64,000 nucleotides of DNA from Craspedostauros australis (taxonomy: Eukaryota; Bacillariophyta; Bacillariophyceae; Mastogloiales; Achnanthaceae), in the NCBI GenBank assembly GCA_026770025.1, contig JAMXDE010000009.1, positions 372,001 through 436,000 on the forward strand. The letters run 5' to 3'. Position 1 is the stretch's first letter. Every line of letters starts with the position of its first letter. The notes under the pieces are model-generated. The model ran no database searches. It was not told the DNA's origin and was given only the letters and a program-made list of their open reading frames with translations. Shown here piece after piece: positions 32,955-44,007 of the stretch. Position numbers and translations under genes: made by a program.

Positions 32955-35303
32955 TTACTTCTTGGACGCGTTCATTGCCAGCGAGTACAACAACGTTCCG
33001 AAGATGGCGATGCTGGAACCGATGATGGATCCGGTGCTCATTTTCGTGTTGAAGGCGATGACGGAGGCGACGATGATGACGACGCGCTTGATGGTGTTTC
33101 CGACGGCGTGTGTGACTGGGTTCACCTTTCCGAGGGCCAGGAAGGCGACCTCGTTGTAGGCGTAGTACGACGCACCACCCAGGGCGAGGAGGGTGGCGAG
33201 GGACTGCTTGGTGTACTTTCCGGCCTTGATGAGTCCGTCCATGGCCTTGAACATGCCGGTTCCCTCCATAGCGAGCATGGTTGGGATCAGGATGATGGTG
33301 GACATGGCGGTGAGGACGGCGTACAAGTTCTGGGCGTCGAGGTTCTCGCCGATCTTCTTTCCGGACATGGTCTTCTTGGAGAGGACACCACGGGCGGCAG
33401 AGGAGACGTTGGAGAGCATGGCGGAGGCGAGGGCCAAGACGGTGAAGGAGAGCTCCTTCATGGAGGCGATGGCGACTCCGCTAATGATTGGGATGAGGGT
33501 GAGGTAGACCGGGAGTGGGAGGACCTGTCCCAGGAGGATGGCGTTAAGGGCGCAAGTGACGACTGGCTCGGAGGCCTTGACGATGTGCGCGAAAGAGACG
33601 GCTCCGGCACCAAGGGCGATGACGGCACCGACGTGCACTCCGGTGTGGCAGAGGGCGATTGGGAAGAGAGTCTTGAGGTCGGAGAAGCTCAGCTTTGGGG
33701 CCTTGCGCAGACCGAGGATCCACATTGGGAGGAAGTAGGCGATTCCTGTGGCCATCTGGATGGTGGCGATGGTCCATGGGAAGTCGAGAAGGTTGAGCGC
33801 CTGCTTGTTGTAGATATTGTAGGCAATGTTGAATGTGTACCACATGGTGAAGTAGGCGCCGACCTCAAGGGTCTCGGCGAGGCTGGATCCGGAGCTTGGC
33901 TCCTCCTCAGCGACCTTGGCACCTCCGGTGGAGGACAGGGCCACCGAGCCGGACGACTTCGCGGAGGCATCGGAGCTGTTGCATTTTTTGTTGGGTTGCG
34001 AGAACCATGCATTTGTTGTGTTGGCATCGGCAATCGTTCCATCGAGAATATCAGTATCGCAGATCATCGAATGATGACCACCATCAACACCACCAGCATT
34101 GGATGAGATTTGTGATGTCGTGATGTATGTGCCATGGACGATTCACCCATCATTCGGTCATGGTTTCGATTCGATGAGTTTCACATCAATGAGACATTGT
34201 GCAGCGTATTGCCACGCAAAGTGTGCGCATGTGGGGTCGAGCAGGGTACACGGTAGCATGGCGAATTGAAACCAGCGCATTTGGCAACGTTCGTTATTCA
34301 TGAAACCATTCATTCATCAAGTCATTCCGTTGGTTGTTGAGTGAGATTCGAAATTTTAGGAAAATTGTTGGTTGTTGTAATTGGTGCGAGAGTAGTGAAG
34401 GAAGGGTAGTTGTGAAGACGATGATTTTGAGAATGATAATCGTTGTTGCCAACGCTCAGCATTGCATAGATGCCATTAGGATGGAGTGGAGTGCATTAGA
34501 TTCGAGTGGGGTTGTAAGTATTATGGTTGATTTGCGTCGGAGAGGGAGAAAATGTGGATGCGTCGTTGGGATGCAAATGCAGCGTTGCCATCACCACAAT
34601 GGTTTTTGCAGAGGCACATGCAGATGCAAGCGTTGTTCGTTCACAAAAGTAGAAAGAGGAGATGAAGTCAAGTTAGCGTTGGCATCCATTGATGTCATTG
34701 ATGAAATCAACTGTATTCCGCATGCCATCGCACCGCATCGTAGTCGGAACTCGACCCTTGGTTGATTGTTGAACTCATTCCTGTTCGTGATCTGCGGACT
34801 GGAATACGAGCCTTGGAGAAGCACAGGGTCTTCTCCGCCAACCCGGATGAGTCGATAGAGACCGGTGTTGTCGTTGTCGTCGCAGTGGCAAACTGCATCA
34901 AGATGCGATGCATTGCGAATCACAAGCATCAGCACAATGTAACCTTTTGCTCTTCATTGGAAGCCAAAGCTCATTCCATACCGCGGATGGAGACATCGTG
35001 ATACAACAGCGATTCAATGTCGCCATTTTTCGGACTGTCATGTCCCAAATGGAACAACAACAAAGAAAAGATCGCCAGGTTGAATTTGTCGATTGGTGCG
35101 GGTGTCACCAACACGGATCGAGATACTCTGGCGCAGTTGGTGTGATCCACGTACCTCTTGGCAACGAATGGCTGGTTTCGCACAACACCGACGGCGTTCT
35201 TGGCAACGCTGCGGACGACGCCGGCTGGGTTGAAGGCAGATGCCGACGAGGAGACGGATGCGGCAAGGGCCACGACCACCAGAGCTTTCTTGACAGACAA
35301 CAT
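32955..35303 (-). CDS. Plastid triose-phosphate/phosphate-type translocator, 2 exons
   Basis: Exon 1 (35303-35155) encodes a signal peptide MLSVKKALVVVALAASVSSS ending in ASAF, plus a transit segment. Exon 2 (33975-32955) encodes the carrier. The GTACGT donor and ACAG acceptor match in phase, giving 389 aa, with an intron of about 1.18 kb. The carrier has eight or more hydrophobic helices and the family strings FNIAYNIYNKQALN, VSFAHIVKASEPV, YNEVAFLALGKVNPVTHAVG, NTIKRVVIIVAS and FNTKMSTGS. It should exchange phosphorylated C3 compounds for phosphate across a plastid envelope membrane. The exact substrate (triose phosphate, PEP or other) cannot be read from the sequence. A shorter start inside exon 2 would lack targeting and is less likely. 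Confidence 0.92.
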
Positions 35304-36153
35304 CTTGCAGGTATAGAGAGTGTGTGAGAGTATAGTGGAGTGGAGCACGTGGATTTGTGGGATGGAGCGCCGTCGAGTGCGAAGTGTGAGCTGCGAGCTG
35401 AAGTGGGTGCGGACGCCAGGGAGGTCACATTCGTTGATGTCTCCACCACGAACGCTGGGAGGTGATCGGCTATCGTCTGGGTGGTGGTCGGCAGCACAGA
35501 CACGTTGGAATCACACCCACAAACACCGATGAGAGACAGCATCTGGGTGTCAGACAAACGGGACGAACGCTGGTTGGACAAGTCGCGAACACCCTCCGTC
35601 ACACGACAACGCACTGCATCCCAACTGCGAAAACGTTCGTTGGCATCACCACGCACGACAACAACGCAAATCTTTCATTGTTCTGTGGTGTTTGTCACGA
35701 GAATCTTTTTGTCGACTGACGTTTGTGTGTCTGTAAAGGACTTGTTCAGAACCAAGGAGAAATTGTGTAGAAAACGTGATTCGTATGATACAAGACTCAT
35801 TGATTGTTGATTCATGTGATCCTGTTGGTTGGTGATGTAGTCGATTGACTCAAAGAGAACACAGACTTTCCGAACCGTGTTACACCTGGAACGGTGAGGT
35901 CCGTCGCCACAAAACTGCCACCACCACACTGAAACAAGAACACGCTGCGCAACCATCAAGGCTGTCTGCGTGTCCTGGAAACCCTCCACTCTCCGCTCTG
36001 CCTTGTTCTTGCACCACGCATCAACACATCAACACATCGACACATGGGCACGTCGACACAATAAATATATCCTCACCTCTTCATCTACTGCTACACTTTT
36101 CAGACTTGCACACGTTCGTCCAAGCATTGCGGTAGTGCACCACAAGGACAAAG
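35304..36153. other. Divergent promoter region
   Basis: About 0.85 kb between the translocator (minus) and the flavoprotein (plus) starts. A repeated CATCAACACATC unit occurs near 36017-36045. No gene was recognised. Confidence 0.5.
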
Positions 36154-39100
36154 ATGAGACTGGGAAGGCCTGATCGCAAGAGACGCGGCGAGGTCAAGAA
36201 GACTGTCGGTGCCAATGGAAAGCCCAAGCATTGCTCGTCGGGAAGCGTGGTGGGCGAGCTGTCACCCGATTACATCGCCACCTACTTTGGCCCCGAGATC
36301 CTGAGGCTGGCGCGTGAATCCCTCGAGACGTACGCGTCGGATTTGGTCGAGTACGATGATCTCCTGGCGCAGTACAACAACATGACCGAGCAGGACTCTG
36401 CGGAGGTTGATGTGGATGTGGATGCCGATGGCACCATCACGAACGTGAAAGCAAACATGGATGAGCCAGTTAAGCCACCGCGTCCGCTCTACTATTCCGA
36501 ACATTGGCTGACAGAACTCGAGGAGATGCTCGATCAGACCACTGAGCACTTCCAAAGCAAGCAGGGCGCTTGGAAGGTCCATGCCAAGGCGGCCAAATTC
36601 GAACGCATGCTCGATGAAAAGTACGGCATCTTCCGACCCTTCGTCACGAATCACCCAGAGCTGGAGCAGTTCGTCAGGTCCATGCAGCGCAAGTACGCCA
36701 CTGGGTACTTCAGCCCCTTGCGACAAAGCAAGCCGCCCATTCCGCGCTCGACGGCGGTGGTCATTCTCTTCATGATGTACCGTGGCAAAATGCAGTGGGA
36801 GGTGCTCACATTGGCGGCGCTCTTCTTCCTCATCGGATTGCAGCCATGGGCTTTGGTCGTTTTGGTGGCGGGTTGGCACGGTCTGTTGGAAAGGCGTCGC
36901 AAGCGTCCTCTGTCTTCCATGAAGTCTTTCGTGCCTTTGACGGATTCCTACTATGCCGTGGAAGCTACGGACAATGACACCAACAACAACATTGAGAAGG
37001 ACAATGGTGATGGCGGCGACGATGGCGACGGCAGCGCCGAGGACAAAGCAAAGAACGATATTCTATGCCGACCGGTGGGAACTCCCATCACGGAAGTGGG
37101 CAAGCTGGATGCAGCGGATTACGATGCCATCATTCTTGGTTCCGGTCCCACACCGCTCTTCGTGGGATCGTTGTTGTCGCGTGCTGGCCGCAGGGTCGTG
37201 GTGCTGTCGCCGCGCGCTGATGCCTCCGGATGTTTCACAGTCAGCGGTGGTCAGCCCGAAGAGATGAAGGCGTTCGAGAATGTACCCTTCGACGTCGAAT
37301 CCACCAATATGTCCAAGATATCCAAACAGCAGAGGCTCCTGGCTCCGGCACTGTGCACCAACACCGACTGTCAAGGTGGAATCCGCTTTGCCAAGATCGG
37401 ATCGCCATCGGACGGATATGCCTTCGAAATCTTGTCGGTGCCTGGAATGGGTGCCAATGGTGCTCGTGCTGCTGGTGACGACCTCCCATTCGTGCTGCGA
37501 GGTGATGGCGTTCGCAGTCTGATGGAAGATGCGGCGCAGTTCCTGGCCGATGGTTGGCCGGGCATTCACGGTGAGATTGGCAAGTCCACCACCGGCACCT
37601 ACGTCAAGGGCATGGAGGAGGTCAACAACTCCTCCAACCAGTTCTTCCTCGCCAAGCTCCTGGCCGACAACGTCAACGACATGCGCAGCAACTCCTCCTA
37701 CCATGATGCCGCCATCCGATACGCCGGGGCATTCCTCGACAAGTGCTTCCCTGCCAACGCTCACACGCGATCCCTCATGGCGGCCATCGGCATGAAGGGC
37801 GAGAACATCAAACCCAGCATGACCAGCATGGGCGCGCATATCACCAACATCTCATCGGTCATGAGCGGAGAAGGCATGCATTATCCCGTTGGCGGACCGC
37901 GTGCGCTGTGCCACGCATTGGCCAATGTCATTGAGAAGTCCGGTGGATTGGTCGTTACCGGCGCATCAGCCACGGAGCTTCTCTTTGCACCGGAAGATCC
38001 AAAAGCGGCAGCTGCCACGACATCCGATGACAGCAAGGAGACCGTCGTCCCGCCACGATGCATCGGTGTCAAGATGCAGGATCAGGAACTCAAATTCGAC
38101 GCGACACGCCAGAACAACGGCATCGAGCCAGTCGTGATCTCCACCCACAGTCTCATCACCACCTTCATCCGCTTGCTGCCCGACCACATTCGCACAAAGT
38201 ACAAGGTTCCACGCGGACTGCCTGCCTTGGCGGAACGGCGTCCGGTCTTCAAGATCATGTTCGGTCTCAACGGATCAGCGCAGGACTTGAACATCACCGG
38301 TGCCGACTACTACCGCCTTCCCAACGCCGGACTTGCGCAGGACACGGTGGATGAGAATGGTGCAATTCGATTGGGCGAGATTGGTTGGAGCAACGAACAC
38401 ACAGATGGCAACGAAGAAGTGACGGTCGAAGCCGTCAACAAGGACGACAGCGAAGATAAGGCATCCAGCAGCGACCAAACCAAGTCCGATGATGCCAATC
38501 CGCAGACGGCTGATGTTTCATCAGCAACACGATCCAAGACTGACAAAGCAAATGCGATCGCATCGTCGTCATCGTTGTCCAAGCCAAAACGGCAACGGCG
38601 TAACAAATTCGACACCGGCATTTCCTACCTTCAGATATCCTTCCCATCCGCCAAGGATCCATCCTTCGCGACCCGCCATGGCGACGTCTCCACGTGCGTG
38701 GTCACCATCGAAGCCGACGATGACTTCGTCACTGCCTTCGATACCAAACCCAAGCTCTTCGCCATCCAAAAGAACAAATCCACCGGCGGCGACTACCAGC
38801 GCCTCATGGAGCGCGTCAAACGCGATCTGTTCCAGATCTACCCACAGCTGCAGGGCAAGTTGGCGCACGCCCAGCTGATCGGCCCGCTGCACCGCGGACT
38901 GAGCCACACGCCAGAACGGTACGCGGCCAAGGGTGTGCGACCCGAGACCCCGTATCCTGGCCTGTACGTGGCGGGATCCGATCTGACCGTGGGCGAGTCA
39001 TTGAGTGGCGCCTTGGTGGGTGGCTGGTTGGCCGTCAATGCCGTGATTGGGTACGCTACGATCGATCATCTGTTCCTCAACAAGAACATCACGACGGATT

Positions 39101-39174
39101 TGCAAGAATTCATGGACGTTCCAGATGATGACGAGCAGGAAGATGTCGCCGTGCCGTATCAAACAGCGGCGTGA
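36154..39174 (+). CDS. RetSat/CRTISO-like FAD oxidoreductase with membrane-anchored N-terminus
   Basis: A single 1006-codon frame. Residues 1-195 are a charged region without a recognised domain, followed by two hydrophobic segments near 201-243 and a basic stop (ERRRKR). A Rossmann-type dinucleotide-binding fold begins near 322 (DYDAIILGSGPTPLFVG). The second glycine pair is altered compared with the usual GxGxxG, and the downstream acidic residue is replaced by SPRAD. The C-terminal FAD motif PGLYVAGSDLTVGESLSGAL near 940-960 is typical of all-trans-retinol saturase, carotenoid isomerase and phytoene desaturase relatives. Acidic and Ser-rich insertions interrupt the catalytic part. A carotenoid or other polyene substrate is inferred from the family. 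No plastid signal is visible at the N-terminus. The stop lies in a donor-like GTGAGT. Confidence 0.8.
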   Translation: MRLGRPDRKRRGEVKKTVGANGKPKHCSSGSVVGELSPDYIATYFGPEILRLARESLETYASDLVEYDDLLAQYNNMTEQDSAEVDVDVDADGTITNVKANMDEPVKPPRPLYYSEHWLTELEEMLDQTTEHFQSKQGAWKVHAKAAKFERMLDEKYGIFRPFVTNHPELEQFVRSMQRKYATGYFSPLRQSKPPIPRSTAVVILFMMYRGKMQWEVLTLAALFFLIGLQPWALVVLVAGWHGLLERRRKRPLSSMKSFVPLTDSYYAVEATDNDTNNNIEKDNGDGGDDGDGSAEDKAKNDILCRPVGTPITEVGKLDAADYDAIILGSGPTPLFVGSLLSRAGRRVVVLSPRADASGCFTVSGGQPEEMKAFENVPFDVESTNMSKISKQQRLLAPALCTNTDCQGGIRFAKIGSPSDGYAFEILSVPGMGANGARAAGDDLPFVLRGDGVRSLMEDAAQFLADGWPGIHGEIGKSTTGTYVKGMEEVNNSSNQFFLAKLLADNVNDMRSNSSYHDAAIRYAGAFLDKCFPANAHTRSLMAAIGMKGENIKPSMTSMGAHITNISSVMSGEGMHYPVGGPRALCHALANVIEKSGGLVVTGASATELLFAPEDPKAAAATTSDDSKETVVPPRCIGVKMQDQELKFDATRQNNGIEPVVISTHSLITTFIRLLPDHIRTKYKVPRGLPALAERRPVFKIMFGLNGSAQDLNITGADYYRLPNAGLAQDTVDENGAIRLGEIGWSNEHTDGNEEVTVEAVNKDDSEDKASSSDQTKSDDANPQTADVSSATRSKTDKANAIASSSSLSKPKRQRRNKFDTGISYLQISFPSAKDPSFATRHGDVSTCVVTIEADDDFVTAFDTKPKLFAIQKNKSTGGDYQRLMERVKRDLFQIYPQLQGKLAHAQLIGPLHRGLSHTPERYAAKGVRPETPYPGLYVAGSDLTVGESLSGALVGGWLAVNAVIGYATIDHLFLNKNITTDLQEFMDVPDDDEQEDVAVPYQTAA

Positions 39175-39495
39175 GTAATGTGTCGTTACCAGTGTGATGG
39201 TAGATAGGACGATCAACGCATCATCCTATGATGAATAGGATTGAGTCCCTCTATCAATCAAATGCGATTACCATACTGTGGAGTTAAGAAATAGAGCACG
39301 ACATTACACAGTATACCACGACGATTCCCCATGTATGCACTTCCCTCAGTACTCTGCTCTGCTATGTACAGTTCGCCTGTTATTCTAATTAAAGTTGAGT
39401 ATGAGTACCTACGTCCTCCCTACCATACTGACTCGTACCTACCAAGACCGAAGACCAAGGAGATCTACGCTACCTTGCCTGCACCCGCTCTAATC
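39175..39495. other. Convergent 3' region
   Basis: A 321-base gap between the 3' ends of the flavoprotein (plus) and the TPR-Aha1 gene (minus). No gene was seen. Confidence 0.6.
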
Positions 39496-41253
39496 CTAAT
39501 ACATCTGATTGAAATCCTGTACCCACAGTTTCACGCTTTCCCGAACTTCAGAACATAACGCCAGGCGAGATTCCGTCGCCAATGCTTGATGCTCGGGTGA
39601 CGGTGATTCCTTCCATGCCTGGATGGTGACCTCCAATTCTTCATGATGCGTGCTGCAGATATCAGGCAGATGCAAGGTACCGCTGGCCAGGACATCATCG
39701 TCACCTGTTTTGGTGATTTGGAACTCCAACTGGCAATGGAAATCGAAGATGTAACGTTTCTTGGCACTGACAACCGCGACGGAGGCATCCCCCTTCATGT
39801 CCTTGACTTTGGTGATTTGGGCAACGACACTGTCATCGGATTCGGCTTTGGTCTGCTTGAGACGTGCCTTGAGCTGCTTGCGACACCAATCGGTGGTGTC
39901 CTTTTCTTCCCATGTCCCTGCCTGGTTCCAGGCGGATCCCTTCGCTGCACCGCCCGATGGTGTTGCTGCGCATGCGGCACCGCCAGATGCAGCGCTAGGG
40001 GATGCCTCAGTGTCGTTGTTGTTGTTGTCAAAGCTGTCGTCGCTGACATTGCTCTCCAACCGTTTGGGTGCGATGCTGCCGATCAGGCTTTTCTCCTGCT
40101 CCGACTGCTCACGCGAAAAGTAGCTCGTGACACGACCATCGGCTGTCTTTTTGTATCCGCGGAACTGCGCCAGCTCGGCCTCCGTCAGCTTGTCATCATC
40201 TGAATCGCTATCATCCTTCTTGGCCGCAGCGGAAGCTGCCTTGCGCGCCTTCCGTCGTTCCGCCTCGAGGCGCTTCTCCTCTTTCTCCTGCTTTTTCTTG
40301 GCCTTCTTCTCCGCCGCCTTGCGTTCCTTGTCCCAATCCTCGTAGGAGATGGCCTGCTCACCTTGTGCCATGCGCTTGACGCATTCGTTCTCCCAATCCA
40401 CCTTGCGCTTCTTCTCTGCCTCCTTCTTGCGCTGCTCTTCGAGCTTCTTCTCTGCCTCCTTGCGCTTCTTCTCCTCTTCCTTGTCGTCATACAGGAAGCT
40501 TCCGCTCTTGCCCGCGAATGCCTTCTGCAGACCCTTCTTTTGCGCCTTCTTGGCGGCCTCCACCTCCTTCTTGAGGGACATGAGCTCCTTCTTAACTGCC
40601 ATGTTGTTTGGATCCAGCCGCAGAGCCTCCTTGAGATCGGCACGCGCTTCGTCGGAATTGCCCAGCTTGCGATGCGCAGCGGCACGACGGTACCGCGCCT
40701 TGACGTTGTTGGCATCAATCTGAAGAACGCGCGAGGCCACCGTCATGCTCTGCTTGTACTTGGTCATCTTGAAGCACATCATGGAGAGGTTGGTCTGCAG
40801 GGAGATGAGCAAGGCCTTGACCTGATCGTCGCCCGTGTTGGCCTTGTTGAGCGACTTGAGCGCGTTGACGCCGCGGCGGTAGGATCGTGCGGCTTTCTCG
40901 AAGTCCTTCTCCTTGAAGAATCCATTGCCGGCCTCCTTGTGGTTGGCGGCCTTGAGAAGGAGGAGCTCCGGATCCTCCTTGGGGGCTGCCTTGTCGTCGT
41001 CATCGTCGTCCGAAGAGTCCGTCGAGGTTGTGTCATCGTCTTCTGAATCCACGCTGTCATCGTCATCATCGTTGTTTGCATCACCAGTGGAATCGCCAGT
41101 GGCATCATTGGTGCTTGCACCGTCTTCCTTCATCTCTGCATCCACTGCTGCTACTGCATCTGTTGATGCCGCTTCCCCTGTTGATGTTGCGACTGCAGCC
41201 GTCGGACTGCTTGGCTCATCCGCGGACGTCATTGCGACATCCTGGTCTCCCAT
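39496..41253 (-). CDS. TPR co-chaperone with C-terminal Aha1 N-type domain
   Basis: A single-exon 585-residue protein from the ATG at 41253 (MGDQDVAM); the frame continues upstream but only to a GTG. An acidic Ser/Asp region (to about residue 90) precedes three TPR units near 100-230. These carry carboxylate-clamp residues in KEAGNGFFKE, LQTNLSMM and KARYRRAAAHRKLGN, so binding to EEVD tails of Hsp70 or Hsp90 is expected. A Lys/Glu coiled coil spans about 240-360. The C-terminus (about 445-580) matches the Aha1 N-terminal domain: SAWNQAGTWEEKDTTDWCRK, then YIFDFHCQLEF. Aha1 binds the middle domain of Hsp90 and stimulates its ATPase. Having both binding modes in one chain suggests a dedicated Hsp90 regulator. 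Confidence 0.88.
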   Translation of the reverse strand: MGDQDVAMTSADEPSSPTAAVATSTGEAASTDAVAAVDAEMKEDGASTNDATGDSTGDANNDDDDDSVDSEDDDTTSTDSSDDDDDDKAAPKEDPELLLLKAANHKEAGNGFFKEKDFEKAARSYRRGVNALKSLNKANTGDDQVKALLISLQTNLSMMCFKMTKYKQSMTVASRVLQIDANNVKARYRRAAAHRKLGNSDEARADLKEALRLDPNNMAVKKELMSLKKEVEAAKKAQKKGLQKAFAGKSGSFLYDDKEEEKKRKEAEKKLEEQRKKEAEKKRKVDWENECVKRMAQGEQAISYEDWDKERKAAEKKAKKKQEKEEKRLEAERRKARKAASAAAKKDDSDSDDDKLTEAELAQFRGYKKTADGRVTSYFSREQSEQEKSLIGSIAPKRLESNVSDDSFDNNNNDTEASPSAASGGAACAATPSGGAAKGSAWNQAGTWEEKDTTDWCRKQLKARLKQTKAESDDSVVAQITKVKDMKGDASVAVVSAKKRYIFDFHCQLEFQITKTGDDDVLASGTLHLPDICSTHHEELEVTIQAWKESPSPEHQALATESRLALCSEVRESVKLWVQDFNQMY

Positions 41254-41976
41254 GATTGCCGGCTTTCTGCTGTCGTTCTCAACAATCAAAGTGCCAAGCA
41301 CGAAGGCGAAGCTTGGTCTCTTGTGACGCTCTGAAACTCAGTGATCGATCGATGGATTGATCTGTCGATGAATCCACAGAGTATGATCAATGGGACGCGA
41401 TGCAAGCTGAGACGCACTCTTGGTGTTGTTGCGGTTGCGATTGTGGCTGCCTCAGTCGATGAAGTTCCTCGCTTGTCGGTGTGATTTGGAGGGGAATGGG
41501 CGAAGCCAAAGAAGCAAAAAGAGTTTCCATTCCAGTTGGTTGGTTGGGTTATGGGTCATCGTGGGTCGAAGATTTTTGGCGATCTTGGAAACACGTTGTG
41601 TCTTGTTCACGGTACCTACTTGCCGCTGGCACGAGTAGGAGTGATGTTGGCATCTATAGTTGTACGTAGAGCACAAACAATCAGAGTGCATGCTGGTATT
41701 CTAGATAACTGTGGCTGCATGGTTCTTGCATGGATTATATGTACTTGTAGTTGTGGTGGAATTACAATTATATGGTGTTGTTGATGTGCCGTCATGCGAG
41801 TAGTCCGCAGTCGAGGATTTATGGAGGTACCGGGAAAGCATTGTTGTGCCTTCCTTCGTTCTGGCCGCCTTCGCTAGAATCTCGTTTCGATGTTATCGCA
41901 GACACATTGCATCATCACTGTGCGGGTACGATGCGATAGAGATTCGAATGAAGCCGCCCGTGACGAGTCACGTCCT
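41254..41976. other. Intergenic region
   Basis: About 0.72 kb upstream of the TPR-Aha1 gene and downstream of the SHMT gene, both on the minus strand. No gene or repeat was recognised. Confidence 0.5.
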
Positions 41977-44007
41977 CTAGGCGACAAAGTCCACGTTGTA
42001 TTCACCCTCGAAGGCCATCTCGTCTTCCGTGAATCCGATCGTTGGGAATGCGCACGCGAAATCGTTCACCTCCTTGCGCAGTTGCGGCAGATCGGCATGC
42101 ACGGATGGTCCCTGAGCGCACATCTCGCGGAATCCCTTCATCTTGGCGCCCTTCTCAGTGGCCTTGAGATCGCATGCGATGGTGACAGCGCGATCGAAGA
42201 AGTGCGCGACCTTGGCGAAGTCTTCCTCCGCGAATCCGCGCGAGGTCAGGGCTGGTGCACCCATGCGGATGCCGCCTGGGTTGAGGGCCGACTTGTCGCC
42301 TGGGATGGTGTTCTTGTTGGTGGCGATGCAGGCCAACTCGAGGATGCGCTCGACGCGGGCACCGTCGATCTTGCGCGACGACTTGAGGTCCACCAGCACG
42401 AGGTGGTTGTCGGTGCCGCCGCTCACCAGGTTGTAACCGAGCTTGTTCAGCTCATCTGCGAGGCGGCTGCAGTTCTTCAGCACCTGCTTTTGGTATTCGA
42501 CGAATTCGGGCGTGGCGGCCTGCTTGAGGCAGGTGGCCAAAGCGCCGATGGTGTGGTTGTGCGGGCCACCCTGGAGGCCGGGGAAGACGGAGAAGTTGAT
42601 CTTGTCCTCGAGGTTGTACATGATGGGGTTGCCCTTCTTGTCGGTTCCCTTCTGGCCCTTGCGGTAGAAGATCATGGCACCTCGTGGTCCTCTCAAACTC
42701 TTGTGCGTTGTGGTCGTGACGACGTCGGCGAATGGGAAGCAGGATGGGATGACGCCGGCGGAAACGAGACCGGAGATGTGGGCCATGTCGGCCATGACGT
42801 AGGCACCGACGCTGTCGGCGATCTTGCGAATGCGTTCGTAGTCGATCAGTCGAGCGTAGGCGGAGGCACCGGCAACGATGAGCTTTGGTCGGAACAGCTG
42901 CGCGCTCTTCTCCATCTGGTCGTAGTCGATCTGTCCGGTGGACGGATCGAGCTGGTATGGCATGGATTCGAAGTAACGTGAGACCATGGAGATCTTCTTG
43001 TTGGGTGTTTGGAATCCATGAGACAGGTGGCCTCCGTGTGGAAGGTCGAGCGAGAGGATGCGATCATGCGTCTCCAACAGAGCTGTGTAGACCTGTTCAT
43101 TTCATTTGTTTGTGTTTTGCCAGAGCGATGGTCATCCCGATGCAATGTGTCGCACGAGTGTGACGACGCAAGGTAACACCACGCAATACAAGCCAAGGCC
43201 CGGTCATGCGAAGGGTTTGTTGGAACATTGATGGAGCACAAGAGTATGGTAGAGTAGATGCTTTTTGTGTGAGAGGAGTTCATCTGAGCTGCGTCTTCGA
43301 TGAAATGGCGGCCATCCACGGAAGGCGATTGGCACGGGCTACGCAGCAGGTCACTTTTTTGCCAATGATCATGGCGAGGTCAAGAGCCACAATATCTTGG
43401 AACACAGTATGATGTGAAACCATTGCGCACATCGTGCACCATCTTCCTTCCTTCGTTCCTTCCATCTATCTATCTATCTATCCATCCATGGAAATATCGG
43501 TTCCATAGAATCTCCCGACAAGTGCTCAGGTCGCAAACCTCCATCCAACAAACCACCTCAAATACACAGGATACACCACACCACACCACAAGCACAACAC
43601 ACCTGAAAGTTGGCAGGCGATCCGGAAAGGGACTGCACGTTGACGCCCCATTCCTCTGGATCCAACTGGAATGCCTCGAGCGCGCGCTTTTGGCACAGCA
43701 GCTCGACCTGATCGATGTTCTCGTTGCCCCCGTAGTAACGGGCACCTGGATAGCCTTCGCTGTACTTGTTGGACAAGACGGACCCCAGGGCCTGCAGGAC
43801 GGCCTTGCTGGTGAAGTTCTCGCTGGCGATGAGGACGAGGCTGTTGCGCTGGCGGGCCTTCTCCTGCTCAATGAGCGTGCACAGTTCTGGATCTTGCTCG
43901 ATCAGCGGCTTGTTGAGGGCTTCGCCGGCGGACGAGGATCCTGCGGAGAACGTGCGGAGGCCGCTGCGGCGAACGATTGGTACGATGGCGGATCGGAAGG
44001 ACAGCAT
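41977..44007 (-). CDS. SHM: Serine hydroxymethyltransferase, mitochondrial form, 2 exons
   Basis: Exons 44007-43603 and 43092-41977 join in phase 0 (SPANFQ|VYTALL), restoring a continuous family sequence of 506 aa. The N-terminus [20 protein letters not shown] is Arg-rich and non-acidic, as expected for mitochondrial import. Hallmarks are [39 protein letters not shown] and the PLP-binding lysine in [15 protein letters not shown]. The enzyme is PLP-dependent and interconverts serine and tetrahydrofolate with glycine and methylene-tetrahydrofolate. In mitochondria it works with glycine decarboxylase in photorespiration and one-carbon supply. The donor is GTGTGT, rarer than in neighbouring genes. 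Confidence 0.96.

Noticed and set aside
33108-34106. Long plus-strand frame opposite the translocator
   Set aside because: A shadow of the strongly biased codons of the real minus-strand gene; composition is Gly/Glu/Asp-rich and meaningless.
42000-42981. Plus-strand frame opposite SHMT
   Set aside because: Antisense shadow of a securely identified enzyme gene; no independent evidence.
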